Part shown: piece by piece, positions 1-7,738 of the stretch
Position numbering within the stretch: position 1 is the first letter of the stretch
Layout: every line of letters begins with the position of its first letter
NCBI GenBank assembly: GCA_023434535.1
Contig: JAEYSR010000088.1
Coordinates: 1 to 39,276, forward strand
Origin: Actinomycetes bacterium
Lineage (GTDB): Bacteria; Actinomycetota; Acidimicrobiia; Acidimicrobiales; Microtrichaceae
Direction: 5' to 3'
Length of the DNA stretch: 39,276 nucleotides
The notes under the pieces: generated by a model
Told to the model about the DNA's origin: nothing
Seen by the model: only the letters and a program-made list of their open reading frames with translations
Databases searched by the model: none
Translations under genes and position numbers: made by a program

Positions 1-115
1 CCTGCGGCTGTCCGTACCCCTGCGGCTGTCCGTACCCCTGCGGCTGTCCGTACCCCTGCGGCTGTCCGTACCCCTGCGGCTGTCCGTACCCCTGGGGCTG
101 TCCGTACCCCTGCGG
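1..115. repeat. 18-bp tandem repeat encoding GYGQPQ
   Basis: Six near-identical copies of the 18-base unit CCTGCGGCTGTCCGTACC begin at the window edge; one copy has a single C-to-G change. On the minus strand they encode six-residue units GYGQPQ in the tail of the membrane protein. The array may continue beyond the window. Confidence 0.95.
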
Positions 116-805
116 CGGCTGACCCCACTGGTTCTGCCACCCGCCGCCGTACGGCTGGGTCGGCGGGCGTCGGGACCGGCTCCGCCGCACCAGGCCCACG
201 ATCAGCAGGATCAGTCCGATCACGAACACCAGGCCCGCCACGACGATGACGCCGAGTATCCCGAACACGGGCCCGACGAACCCGTCGAAGTCGGCGTTGT
301 CGAGCGTGCGCCCCACGGTGAACGACGTGAGCATCGGCGCCTGTGACGGCTCGCCCGGCCACGAGCACTCAGCCGTGTAGTCGCCCGGACCGAGGCGCGC
401 CGACGAGATCACGGTGTAGTTGGCCGGTCCGCTCAGGAGCGTGGGATCGTACGGCGCTCCCGTCATGGCGATCGGTCCGCCCGACGCATCGGCCAGCGTG
501 CACTCGGGCGTCGTGACCGACCGGTCCTCGACCGCGATGCCGACGGCCATGACGCCGTCGTTCGAGCTGTCGAGCGGCTCGTCGACCGAGAAGTCGATCC
601 TCCCCGGGACCGTCGGGTAGGGGTCGCCCTGCACCACCACGTCCCGGCCGAACTCGTCGAGGTCGAGCCGGCTCCCGAGGATGGCGATCCCCGCGATGCC
701 GCCCAGGATCGAGGCGACGATCAGGATCGAGCCGGTGATGATGAGGCCCCGACCGGGCCGGTCCTGCACGTCGGTGGGCGCTGTCGGGGGTGCGGCGATG
801 CTCAC
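1..805 (-). CDS. Two-TM membrane protein with GYGQPQ-repeat tail (C-terminus cut by window edge)
   Basis: Reading leftwards from a GTG at 805, the frame stays open to the window edge (268 codons). An in-frame TAG lies just upstream, so this GTG is the only nearby start. A short N-terminus is followed by a hydrophobic helix (about residues 20-42), an extracytoplasmic domain of about 130 residues with two Cys (in PECTL and AECSW) that could pair, a second helix (about residues 185-212), an Arg-rich stop-transfer stretch, and a low-complexity tail of GYGQPQ repeats. I do not recognise the central domain. The layout resembles actinobacterial membrane proteins with Pro/Gln/Gly/Tyr-rich cytoplasmic tails, but no function can be assigned. 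The C-terminus lies outside the window. Confidence 0.75.
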   Translation of the reverse strand, partial: MSIAAPPTAPTDVQDRPGRGLIITGSILIVASILGGIAGIAILGSRLDLDEFGRDVVVQGDPYPTVPGRIDFSVDEPLDSSNDGVMAVGIAVEDRSVTTPECTLADASGGPIAMTGAPYDPTLLSGPANYTVISSARLGPGDYTAECSWPGEPSQAPMLTSFTVGRTLDNADFDGFVGPVFGILGVIVVAGLVFVIGLILLIVGLVRRSRSRRPPTQPYGGGWQNQWGQPPQGYGQPQGYGQPQGYGQPQGYGQPQGYGQPQGYGQPQ

Positions 806-890
806 GCGTCCACGCTATCGGTCACCGGACGCGGCTCCGGCGGCCGTCCCGCCGGTGTGGACCGGGAGGACGACCGCCGGAGCTCGCACA

Positions 891-2063
891 TCAGGGCTTC
901 TGGTTGCTGACGATCCACATGGCGTAGAACTGCGCCGCTCCGCCGTAGGCGTGGCCGAGTGCGATGTTGGCGCCGTCGACCTGGTGGTCGCCGGCCTGCC
1001 CACGCACCTGCATGGCGGCCTCGCCGAACCGGATCATGCCGGACGCACCGATCGGGTTCGTCGACAGCACGCCGCCCGAGCAGTTGACGGGGAGGTCGCC
1101 GGTCAGCGCCGTGGCGCCGGACTCGGTCATCTTCCACCCCTCGCCCTCCTCGGCGAACAGCAGGCCCTCCATCCACATCGGCTCGTACCAGGAGAACGGC
1201 ACGTAGATCTCCGCGACGTCGATCTCCTGTCGCGGGTTGGAGATGCCGGCCTGGCGGTAGAGGTCGGCGGCGCAGTCCAGGCTGGCCTGGGGCCGCACCT
1301 GGTCCCGACCCGACGCCGTCGCCGGCTCGGAGCGCATGGCCGTGCCGAGGATCCACGCCGGCGGCGTGCCGGTCGCGGCCTGGGCGGCCTCGGCCGCCTT
1401 CTCGCCGCCCAGCACCATGGCGAAGGCGCCGTCGGAGCTCGGGCAGGTCTCGGCGTAGCGGATCGGCTCCCAGAGCATGAACGACTCCTTGATGGAGTCG
1501 TAGGTGATCTCGGGCTCGTGGAGGTGGGCGTACGGGTTCTTGAGTGCGTTCAGCCGGTCCTTGAGCGCCACCAGGATGCCGATGTCGTCGGGCGCACCCG
1601 AGCGGCGGACGTACTCACGGATGAACGGAGCGAAGTAGCCGCCCGCACCCGCCACCAGCTGCTGCTGGAAGGGGATCGGGAACGACAGCGCCCACATGGC
1701 CTCCGACACCGACTGCTGCTGCCAGCCGATCGTCAGCACCCGCTCGTGCACGCCGGACTCCACGTGGGAGGCGGCGACGATGGCGGTGGAGCCGCCGACG
1801 GAGCCCGCCGTGTGGACCCGGAACAGCGGCTTGCCGACGGCACCGAGCGCCTCGGCCAGGTACGGCTCCGGCATCATGATGCCCTCGAAGAAGTCGGGGG
1901 CCTTGCCCACGACCACGGCATCGATGTCGTCCATGGTCAGCTGCGCGTCCTCGAGGGCGCGGTAGGCCGCCTCCCGGAGGAGGCCCGGCAGCGAGACGTC
2001 GCCACGGACCGCGGAGTACTTGGTCTGGCCGACGCCGATGACGGCAACGCGGTTGGCACCCAT
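891..2063 (-). CDS. Ltp-type thiolase-fold protein (probable acyl-CoA aldolase / lipid-transfer protein)
   Basis: This 390-residue protein has the length and fold pattern of the SCP2/Ltp thiolase superfamily, opening with NRVAVIGVGQTKYS. At the place where thiolases carry the nucleophilic Cys it reads HTAGSVGG (residues 84-91). The usual GHPxGASG motif reads STNPIGASG, and the C-terminal Cys motif is replaced by LGHAYGG. Lack of the nucleophilic Cys argues against thiolysis and fits the Ltp2-like retro-aldolases of steroid side-chain breakdown, which work with DUF35 partners. The start ATG overlaps the upstream thiolase stop as ATGA. It is the last gene of the four-gene operon. The family is clear; substrate and aldolase role are inferred. 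Confidence 0.85.
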   Translation of the reverse strand: MGANRVAVIGVGQTKYSAVRGDVSLPGLLREAAYRALEDAQLTMDDIDAVVVGKAPDFFEGIMMPEPYLAEALGAVGKPLFRVHTAGSVGGSTAIVAASHVESGVHERVLTIGWQQQSVSEAMWALSFPIPFQQQLVAGAGGYFAPFIREYVRRSGAPDDIGILVALKDRLNALKNPYAHLHEPEITYDSIKESFMLWEPIRYAETCPSSDGAFAMVLGGEKAAEAAQAATGTPPAWILGTAMRSEPATASGRDQVRPQASLDCAADLYRQAGISNPRQEIDVAEIYVPFSWYEPMWMEGLLFAEEGEGWKMTESGATALTGDLPVNCSGGVLSTNPIGASGMIRFGEAAMQVRGQAGDHQVDGANIALGHAYGGAAQFYAMWIVSNQKP

Positions 2064-3130
2064 CAGGAATCCCCCTCGAGCACTGCGATCAGGTTCTGCT
2101 GCAGGAGCTGGCCGCCGGTGGCGTGCGCCACCCCTCGACCTGCCGAGCCGGCGGAGATGCGATCCGCCACCTCTGCGATGCGGATGAGGCCGGCGGCCAT
2201 CATCGGGTTGGCGGCGAGAGCGCCGCCCGACGGGTTGATCTCCACGTCGTCGCCCAGTCCGAGCTCGTTCGTGATGATCCGCTCCTGGTGGGTGAACGGC
2301 GCGTGGAGCTCGGCGATGTCGACCGCGCCGCCGGCGACGCCGGCCTTCTCGGCGGCCACGGCGATCGACGGGGCGACGGTGAGGTCGCGGGCCCCGATGT
2401 TGTGGCTGTCGATGCGGTGGTCGATGCCCCGGATCCACGCCGGTCGCTCGTTCCACTCACGGGCCTTGTCGCCCGCGGCGAGGATGATCGCCACGCCACC
2501 GTCGGAGATCGGCGGGAGGTCGTGCTTGCGCAGCGGATCGCTGAACATCGGAGCGGCGAGCAGCTCGTCCACCGATGCGGATCCGACCACCTGGGCGTTC
2601 GGGTTGGACTCCGCCGCCGTGCGGCTGCGGTGTGCGATCTGCGCCATCTCCTCGGCCGAGATCTTCCCGGCGTCGAGCATGGCCCGGGCCTGGAGGCCGG
2701 CGAAGGCCACCGAGTCGGGCCACAGCGGCCCGTAGTAGTACGGGTCGAGGCCGCGGCTCATCACGTTGGGCAGGTCGCCCGGCGAGGCCTTGGAGTAGCT
2801 GTAGACCAGCGCGGTGTCGGCGTGGCCGGCCTGGATCTTCAACCACGCCTCGTACAGCGCCCAGGCGCCGTCCATCTCGACGTGGCTCTCCACGATCGGC
2901 GGGTAGGCGCCGACGGCGTCCAGCGTCATCACGAAGCTGAACGCCTGGCCGGCCAGGTAGTCGGAGCTGCCGGAGCAGGTGAAGCCGATCTCGCTGATGC
3001 CTCCGACCGCGTCGAGGACCTCCCGGATGACCGGCTGGATCATCTCGACCTCGTTGGTCTCGGTCGCGGCCCGGCGGTGCTTGGTCTGCGCCGTGGCGAC
3101 CACGGCGACGTCTCGTGAGGGCGCCATCAC
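2063..3130 (-). CDS. Ltp-type thiolase-fold protein, second paralogue
   Basis: This 355-residue member of the same superfamily begins near APSRDVAVVATAQTK. The nucleophile region reads SHVEMDGAWALYEA, with no Cys. The conserved C-terminal motifs read NPSGGALAANPMMAAG and VAHATGG, so the HP-motif His is replaced by Asn as in its neighbour. It starts by an ATGA overlap with the upstream DUF35 gene and ends in an ATGA overlap with the downstream paralogue, so the products are probably translated in linked amounts. The two paralogues differ widely in sequence and may form a heteromer. The order (DUF35 genes, then two Ltp genes) recalls the KstR-controlled Rv3521-ltp4-ltp3 genes of Mycobacterium tuberculosis, recalled from knowledge and not searched. 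Confidence 0.85.
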   Translation of the reverse strand: MMAPSRDVAVVATAQTKHRRAATETNEVEMIQPVIREVLDAVGGISEIGFTCSGSSDYLAGQAFSFVMTLDAVGAYPPIVESHVEMDGAWALYEAWLKIQAGHADTALVYSYSKASPGDLPNVMSRGLDPYYYGPLWPDSVAFAGLQARAMLDAGKISAEEMAQIAHRSRTAAESNPNAQVVGSASVDELLAAPMFSDPLRKHDLPPISDGGVAIILAAGDKAREWNERPAWIRGIDHRIDSHNIGARDLTVAPSIAVAAEKAGVAGGAVDIAELHAPFTHQERIITNELGLGDDVEINPSGGALAANPMMAAGLIRIAEVADRISAGSAGRGVAHATGGQLLQQNLIAVLEGDS

Positions 3131-3702
3131 ATGTGTCCCTTCAACTGCTCGGCGGGCACGTCGGGCTCGTCGATCGGCCGCCAGTGCTTGATGTTCTCCA
3201 TGGAGGTGGTCAGCTGGTCGTCGTCGACCCAGACCGGCTCGACCCGCATGCCGATGCGGACCTTGTCGTACTCGATCTCGCCGACCGTCCCGTAGAGGGA
3301 GACGGCGGCGCCGTCGGGCAGGAACAGCGCGGAGACGAACGGCGTCGGCGGGGCGTTGACCCCGAAGCCGATGTGCACCACGCAGAACGACGTGATGGTG
3401 GCCTTGGGACCGACCTCGACCTGCTCGGTCGTGGGCAGACCCGAGGTGGGCGACACACCACGCGGCGGGATGTAGACCTCGCCGGAGGTCGGGCAGCGCT
3501 CACCGAGGAGCTTCTTCTCCTGGAGGCCCCGCAGGAACCTGGTCTGGGCCAGGCCGGGCGAGTAGTCGTAGTTCATCGCGGCCGGAACCCGGAGCCGCTG
3601 GACCGGCTCGTCGAGCCCGAGCTCCGGGAACGTCGGCTGGGGCTGGGTCCACAGGTCGTCGGGCAGCACCGAGATGCTGCGGTCTCCCTCGGGTGCGCTC
3701 AT
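3127..3702 (-). CDS. OB-fold / DUF35 protein, zinc-ribbon Cys largely lost
   Basis: This 191-residue protein has the DUF35 layout: an N-terminal helix (FLRGLQEKKLLGERC), a rubredoxin-like hairpin ending in YIPPRG, and an OB-fold beginning near VGPKATITSFCVVH. The zinc-ribbon positions read CPTS and SPTS in place of CxxC pairs, leaving one Cys, so a structural zinc is unlikely. DUF35 proteins bind acyl-CoA and form complexes with Ltp-type aldolases and thiolases; here the partners are the two downstream genes. It overlaps both neighbours as ATGA. The first 40 residues, rich in Pro and Leu, are an extension beyond the usual DUF35 core. Confidence 0.8.
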   Translation of the reverse strand: MSAPEGDRSISVLPDDLWTQPQPTFPELGLDEPVQRLRVPAAMNYDYSPGLAQTRFLRGLQEKKLLGERCPTSGEVYIPPRGVSPTSGLPTTEQVEVGPKATITSFCVVHIGFGVNAPPTPFVSALFLPDGAAVSLYGTVGEIEYDKVRIGMRVEPVWVDDDQLTTSMENIKHWRPIDEPDVPAEQLKGHM

Positions 3703-4196
3703 GCTGCGTCTCCGATCAGCTCGAAGCAGGCGATGTCGGTGATGAGACCCTCGGTCTCCTCCGCCCAGCGGATGCGGACGCGGGCTCCGGTGCTCACGGC
3801 GTCGGGCCCGGGGGCGTCGACGACGTGGAGCATCGAGGTGTCGGCACCGTCGAGCTGGATGAGGGCCAGGGCGTGCGGCGTGTCCAGGGCCTGGTTCTCC
3901 CGGGTCTCGGCGACCCAGCTCCAGGACGTGATCGTGCCCTCGGACCCGATCTCGACCATGTCGGTCAGCGGTGCGCCCGACGTCGGGTCGTACTCGACCG
4001 GCGGGCAGACGACGGAGCCGTCCGCTGCCGTGATGGCGAGCACGCGACGTTCGCGCAGCCCGGTGAGGAAGGCGCCGATCACTGGACCGGTCGTCCTCAT
4101 GAACCCGTACTCGATGGTGAGCGGGGCGTGCAGCAGCTCTGCGCCCGCCTGGTCATCGTCCACGATGGACCCCCCGAGGGTGTTGGAACGGAACAT
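3699..4196 (-). CDS. OB-fold / DUF35 protein, first gene of the Ltp operon
   Basis: This 165-residue protein has a DUF35-like helix (VIGAFLTGLRERRVLAI), a degenerate ribbon (ADGSVVCPPVEYDPTSG) and an OB-fold starting at IGSEGTITSWSWV. No CxxC pair remains. It is diverged from the next gene but of the same family, so the operon encodes two different DUF35 subunits and two different Ltp subunits. The ATG at 4196 is the first start after the KstR-like operator, which ends about 33 bases upstream. A role as CoA-substrate-binding subunit of an aldolase or thiolase complex is inferred from family and context. Confidence 0.78.
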   Translation of the reverse strand: MFRSNTLGGSIVDDDQAGAELLHAPLTIEYGFMRTTGPVIGAFLTGLRERRVLAITAADGSVVCPPVEYDPTSGAPLTDMVEIGSEGTITSWSWVAETRENQALDTPHALALIQLDGADTSMLHVVDAPGPDAVSTGARVRIRWAEETEGLITDIACFELIGDAA

Positions 4197-4228
4197 GCGG
4201 CCGCCGGACCGGCGGCTGCGGGCGGCAG

Positions 4229-4246
4229 ACTAGAACACGTTCCAGT
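4229..4246 (-). promoter_or_regulatory. KstR-type operator upstream of DUF35/Ltp operon
   Basis: The sequence ACTAGAACACGTTCCAGT is an inverted repeat of 8-base arms with one mismatch around a 2-base spacer. Its core fits TnnAACnnGTTnnA, the published motif of the TetR-family cholesterol regulator KstR. It lies about 33 bases before the operon start, where a repressor would block transcription. No kstR gene is in the window. Confidence 0.7.
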
Positions 4247-4269
4247 TTCCTGCGAGCCGGGTGTCGCAC

Positions 4270-4380
4270 GACTCTGTGTGCATCCTGCGTGCCACCCCGA
4301 CGGCTGCTGCACACAGGGTCCCGAACTCCGGACTCTGTGTGCGTTCCGCGCTGTCTGACGACGGTGGTTGCACAGAGAGC
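4270..4380. terminator. Two successive imperfect hairpins after the amidotransferase gene
   Basis: GACTCTGTGTGCA (4270-4282) pairs with TGCACACAGGGTC (4308-4320) with one mismatch. A second copy of GACTCTGTGTGC (4331-4342) pairs less well with GCACAGAGAGC (4370-4380). They lie between the amidotransferase stop (4388) and the KstR-like site. There is no T-tract. The duplicated stem arm suggests a tandem duplication of a terminator-like element. Confidence 0.5.
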
Positions 4381-4387
4381 CCCCGGG

Positions 4388-5077
4388 TCAGTGTGCGAGC
4401 CAGCGGCGGACCAGGCGGTCCGCCCTCGCAGCTGCGTCGTCGAAGTACCGGTCTGCGCCGGTGAGCAGCGCCTCGGCGTCAAGTCCGGCGTCGACGAGCT
4501 GGTCGAGGTCGTCGACGATCCAGCCCTCGAGCACGTCCCGATCGGCCTCGGGGTGGAACTGCAGCCCGAGGTGGGGACCCGAGGAGAAGGCCTGCGCCCC
4601 CGCCCTGCTGCGGGCCAGCTCGACGGCGCCGCCGGGGACGGCGAACGCGTCGAAGTGCCACTGCAGCCACGGGCCCGCCTCGATGCCCGCGGCCCGACCG
4701 TCGTCGTTCACGTCGACGTCGTGCCATCCGATCTCGGGGTGGTCGGTGCGGCCGACCGTGCCGCCGAGAGCGGAGGCGAGGATCTGCCCGCCGAAGCACA
4801 GCCCGAGGACGCCGACGCCGGCGCGGTCCGCGGACCGGAGGAACTCGATCTCCGGGTCGACCCAGTGGGCGACCTGCGGGTCGTCGACCGACCAGCGCGA
4901 TCCGAACAGCACCACGCGGTCGTAGCCCGACGGGTCGGGGAAGTCGGGAGAGCCCACCGGGCTCCCCGGATCCGCACAGACCTGGAGGACGTCGGGAGCC
5001 GCTCCGAGGTCGGCGAACGCACGGCCGACGTGGCCGTCGCCGGAGTTGGCGTCGTGGTGGACGAACAGGACCCGCAC
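4388..5077 (-). CDS. Class I glutamine amidotransferase-like protein
   Basis: This 229-residue protein starts at GTG 5077 (VRVLFVHHDANSGDG). It carries the class I amidotransferase nucleophile elbow GLCFGGQIL (Cys about residue 97) and the His-Glu pair in LQFHPEAD (about residue 180), so the Cys-His-Glu triad is complete. No synthetase domain is fused or adjacent. It therefore belongs with the stand-alone GMP-synthase-like amidotransferases, whose members include gamma-glutamyl hydrolases of small amines. Upstream is a strong hairpin that separates it from the lipoprotein gene, so it probably has its own promoter. Substrate unknown. Confidence 0.8.
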   Translation of the reverse strand: MRVLFVHHDANSGDGHVGRAFADLGAAPDVLQVCADPGSPVGSPDFPDPSGYDRVVLFGSRWSVDDPQVAHWVDPEIEFLRSADRAGVGVLGLCFGGQILASALGGTVGRTDHPEIGWHDVDVNDDGRAAGIEAGPWLQWHFDAFAVPGGAVELARSRAGAQAFSSGPHLGLQFHPEADRDVLEGWIVDDLDQLVDAGLDAEALLTGADRYFDDAAARADRLVRRWLAH

Positions 5078-5107
5078 TCCCCCACTGTCGCGCGACGGAC
5101 AGGGCAA

Positions 5108-5154
5108 CTTCGGCAGACGGAGTGGTCGCCGGACGACCACTCCGTCTGCCGAAG
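5108..5154. terminator. Perfect 21-bp hairpin after lipoprotein gene
   Basis: Arms at 5108-5128 and 5134-5154 are perfect complements of 21 bases with loop CCGGA. It follows the stop (5173) of the minus-strand lipoprotein gene and has no T-tract. The outer stem CTTCGGCAGAC is shared with the hairpin at 16152-16197. Confidence 0.75.
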
Positions 5155-5172
5155 ACAGAGGGTCGGGTCGGC

Positions 5173-6177
5173 TCAGCGGGCCTGTCCGGAGTCGGGAGAG
5201 ACCATCAGCGGCGCCACGTCGACCCCGACCAGGTCGGAGCCCGTGATGGACCCGAGAGTCCGCAGGTCGGAGTTGTCCCAGCGCTCGTCCGGCGATCCCG
5301 ACAGGTACCAGGCCGACCCGTTGTCGGCCAGCACCATCCCGTGGACCTTGAGCGCCTCGGCCACCACCCGGGCCTGCGGTCCGAGCCGGGAGGTGTCGAA
5401 GTCGGCCCGGAGCCGGAACCAGGCGCCCATCGGCGGCGCCGTCGGCGACGACGTGGAGCCGGCCTGGTGGCGAGCCGGCCACAGGAACGCCCGCTGCGTC
5501 ACGGGGGCAGTGAAGCGGATCGCGTGGTCGATGCGTCCGGAGGCCACCTCCTCGTAGCGGACCAGGCCCGGCAGGATCGGGAGGCCGGCGGCGTCGGCCG
5601 AGGTCCAGCCGGCCGGACGCAGCGCGTTCGACCGCAGGTCCCACACCGCCCCGGACCCGGCCATCCACGAGCCGTCCGGCTGCCGAGTCGAGTCGAAGGT
5701 CTCGTACAACGTGCACGCGGCGTCGTCGACGACGATCACGTGGTGGTCGCTGCCGTGCTCGACGGGCGCGTCGGTCGGGATCGGATAGGGACCGGGGTCG
5801 CTCTCGTCCGCGTACTGGAACGCCACGGGCACCCGGGTCTGACCGGCGCCCACGCGGGTGAACGGGATGCCGATCGGTCCGCCGTCCCACGTGCCCGACC
5901 CGAGGTCGGCCTTGAGGCCCCGAGAGGAGCCGATGGTGCTCCGCCAGTCGTCGGAGCGGGCGTGCGGCGCGAGGGAGCGGACATCGGCGTGCCACACGCT
6001 GTCGGCCGGGAACAGCGGGCACGGGCCGAGCGTCGGGCTCGACGGCCGGGGCGGTCCGGACGCCGGGCCCGACGGCGCCGGAGACGGCGCGCAGGCGGCG
6101 AGGAGCACAGCCACCACCCCGACGGCGACGACCCCGGCGACCGTGCGGGCGGACCGGCGGGAGCGCGAGATGGCCAT
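5173..6177 (-). CDS. Secreted lipoprotein of unknown function
   Basis: This 334-residue protein starts at ATG 6177. Residues 1-11 are basic, then a hydrophobic stretch leads to a lipobox (VLLAAC, Cys about residue 27), followed by a Pro/Ser-rich linker. The mature part contains SDHHVIVVDDAACTLYETF, WDLRSNALRPAGWTSADAAGLPILPGLVRYEE and ALKVHGMVLADNGSAWYLSG, a pattern I have seen in uncharacterised secreted bacterial proteins but cannot name. It lies 58 bases after mftF on the same strand and before a strong hairpin, so it may be the last gene of the mftF transcript. Any link to mycofactocin is only positional. Confidence 0.7.
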   Translation of the reverse strand: MAISRSRRSARTVAGVVAVGVVAVLLAACAPSPAPSGPASGPPRPSSPTLGPCPLFPADSVWHADVRSLAPHARSDDWRSTIGSSRGLKADLGSGTWDGGPIGIPFTRVGAGQTRVPVAFQYADESDPGPYPIPTDAPVEHGSDHHVIVVDDAACTLYETFDSTRQPDGSWMAGSGAVWDLRSNALRPAGWTSADAAGLPILPGLVRYEEVASGRIDHAIRFTAPVTQRAFLWPARHQAGSTSSPTAPPMGAWFRLRADFDTSRLGPQARVVAEALKVHGMVLADNGSAWYLSGSPDERWDNSDLRTLGSITGSDLVGVDVAPLMVSPDSGQAR

Positions 6178-6235
6178 CGCGACCCATCGGCATCGCCGGC
6201 TCGCGACCTTGAGCGCGCCCCGTCGCCCCCCGGTC

Positions 6236-7738
6236 TCAGAGCCGGCCGGCACTCCTCGGGAAACGGGGCAGGAGCGCCCGGATGCGGCCCGTCCGGATGC
6301 AGCCGAGCCAGACGCCGGCTCCGTAGGCGGCGTCGTCGGCCACGGCGAGCGCACCGATCCCGACGAGCGCACCCATCCCGGCGAGGTCGACGGAACGCCC
6401 GCGGTCGCCGCCCCCATCGCTCCGGCGCGCTGCGACGACCGCATCGAACGCAACCACAGCGACCGACGCGACGAGGGCGCGCCGGGCCGGTCGCCACACC
6501 ACGGCCAGCGGCAGGGCGACGGGCCACCACACCCGGACCACCGCCCGGGCCAGCTGCCTGCCGGCTCCCAGGTGGCCGGCCACGGCGAGCCGGAGCGACT
6601 CCCGCGTGGGAACCCCGTCCAGTCGACGGGGCAGCGCCGCCGCGCTCGCCGCCAGGACGCCCGCGCCCGCCACCGGACCGACAGGGGCCGGAGCGAGGCC
6701 GACCATCGCCCAGCCCGCTGCACTCCACGGCGAGCACCTGACCGGGGCGACCTCCCAGGGGTGGCGCTCGTCGAGGGCCGCGGCCGACGTGCCGTACTCG
6801 ACGCGCTGACGCAGCCAGCGGAGGAGTCCGGAGCGGGCCGGGTGCTCGACCACGGCCGTGGGCTCGTAGCGGACCGAGTGCCCGCCGGCGACGAGGCGCC
6901 AGATCAGGTCGACGTCCTCCCCCACCCGCAGTCGTTCGTCGAACCCGTCGACGGACCGGAGAGCATCGGTGCGGGCGACCAGCGCGGCGGCCGGCACGTA
7001 GGACACGCGGGTGCCCGGCGCCACCCGGGCCGGTTCGTCGCCCAGGTCCAGCGGCGACCTCAGCGCCTCGAACCGCTCGAGGAGCCGGAAGCCCGTACGT
7101 CGGGGTGGGAGGGGCGACCTGACCCGAGGAGCGACGACGGCGACCCGGGGGTCGGCGAGCAGCGCCAGCGGCGCCTCCCACCACGCCCCGTGTGGCGCCC
7201 CGGCGTCACGCGGGATCGTGCAGTCGCTGTCGACGAAGGCGACCAGCGGAGTCGTCACGCCGGCCAGGCCGGTGTTGCGCGCCGCTGCCGGTCCGCCCGA
7301 CCGATCCCGCCGCACCACCTCGGCTCGGTGCGACGCAGCGACCTCTGCATGACCCACGTCGTCGACGCTGCCGTCGTCGACGACGACCGCACGGGCGCCG
7401 GCGGCGATCGTCGGAGCGAGCGAGGTGAGGAGGCGGTCCAGCTGGCCGACGCGGTCGCGGACCGGGATCACCACGGTCAGGTCGCGCGGCCCGAGGAGCG
7501 CAGCACCGGGAGCGACGGGAACTGCGGCGGGGTCGGGGTGGAGGGCCCCGGCGTCGACCAGCCGGTCGACCAGTGCGGCGACGGCCGAGCCGGGCGGCGC
7601 CTCCACGTCGTCGCCGTCGGCCATCCGATCGACGAGGGCGGCACCGCTCGCGCTCAACCGCCAGAGCCGCAACGGCGACCCGCCGAGGCGGATCGTCGGA
7701 CCGACGCGGCGCAGCGTCGCGTCGGGGCGGAACCGCAT
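6236..7738 (-). CDS. mftF: Mycofactocin biosynthesis glycosyltransferase MftF
   Basis: This 500-residue protein starts with an ATGA overlap with the SDR gene. The N-terminal segment IRLGGSPLRLWRLSASGAALV is typical of MftF. A GT2 domain follows: VVIPVRDRVGQLDRLL (about residue 89), nucleotide-binding DDG (121-123), DSD metal site (170-172) and GEDVDLIWRL (about 270). The C-terminal third has several hydrophobic segments that may touch the membrane. MftF is known to add an oligo-glucose chain to premycofactocin. The gene closes the Etf/Fix-mftE-SDR-mftF run, unlike the compact mftA-F order of mycobacteria. Confidence 0.88.
   Translation of the reverse strand: MRFRPDATLRRVGPTIRLGGSPLRLWRLSASGAALVDRMADGDDVEAPPGSAVAALVDRLVDAGALHPDPAAVPVAPGAALLGPRDLTVVIPVRDRVGQLDRLLTSLAPTIAAGARAVVVDDGSVDDVGHAEVAASHRAEVVRRDRSGGPAAARNTGLAGVTTPLVAFVDSDCTIPRDAGAPHGAWWEAPLALLADPRVAVVAPRVRSPLPPRRTGFRLLERFEALRSPLDLGDEPARVAPGTRVSYVPAAALVARTDALRSVDGFDERLRVGEDVDLIWRLVAGGHSVRYEPTAVVEHPARSGLLRWLRQRVEYGTSAAALDERHPWEVAPVRCSPWSAAGWAMVGLAPAPVGPVAGAGVLAASAAALPRRLDGVPTRESLRLAVAGHLGAGRQLARAVVRVWWPVALPLAVVWRPARRALVASVAVVAFDAVVAARRSDGGGDRGRSVDLAGMGALVGIGALAVADDAAYGAGVWLGCIRTGRIRALLPRFPRSAGRL

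Noticed and set aside
1..115. Possible CRISPR array at the left edge
   Set aside because: The 18-base units are contiguous with no unique spacers and encode GYGQPQ in frame, so this is a coding repeat.
681..2735. Long plus-strand open frame across the Ltp genes
   Set aside because: No domain pattern is visible. The minus strand carries two thiolase-fold genes joined by an ATGA overlap.
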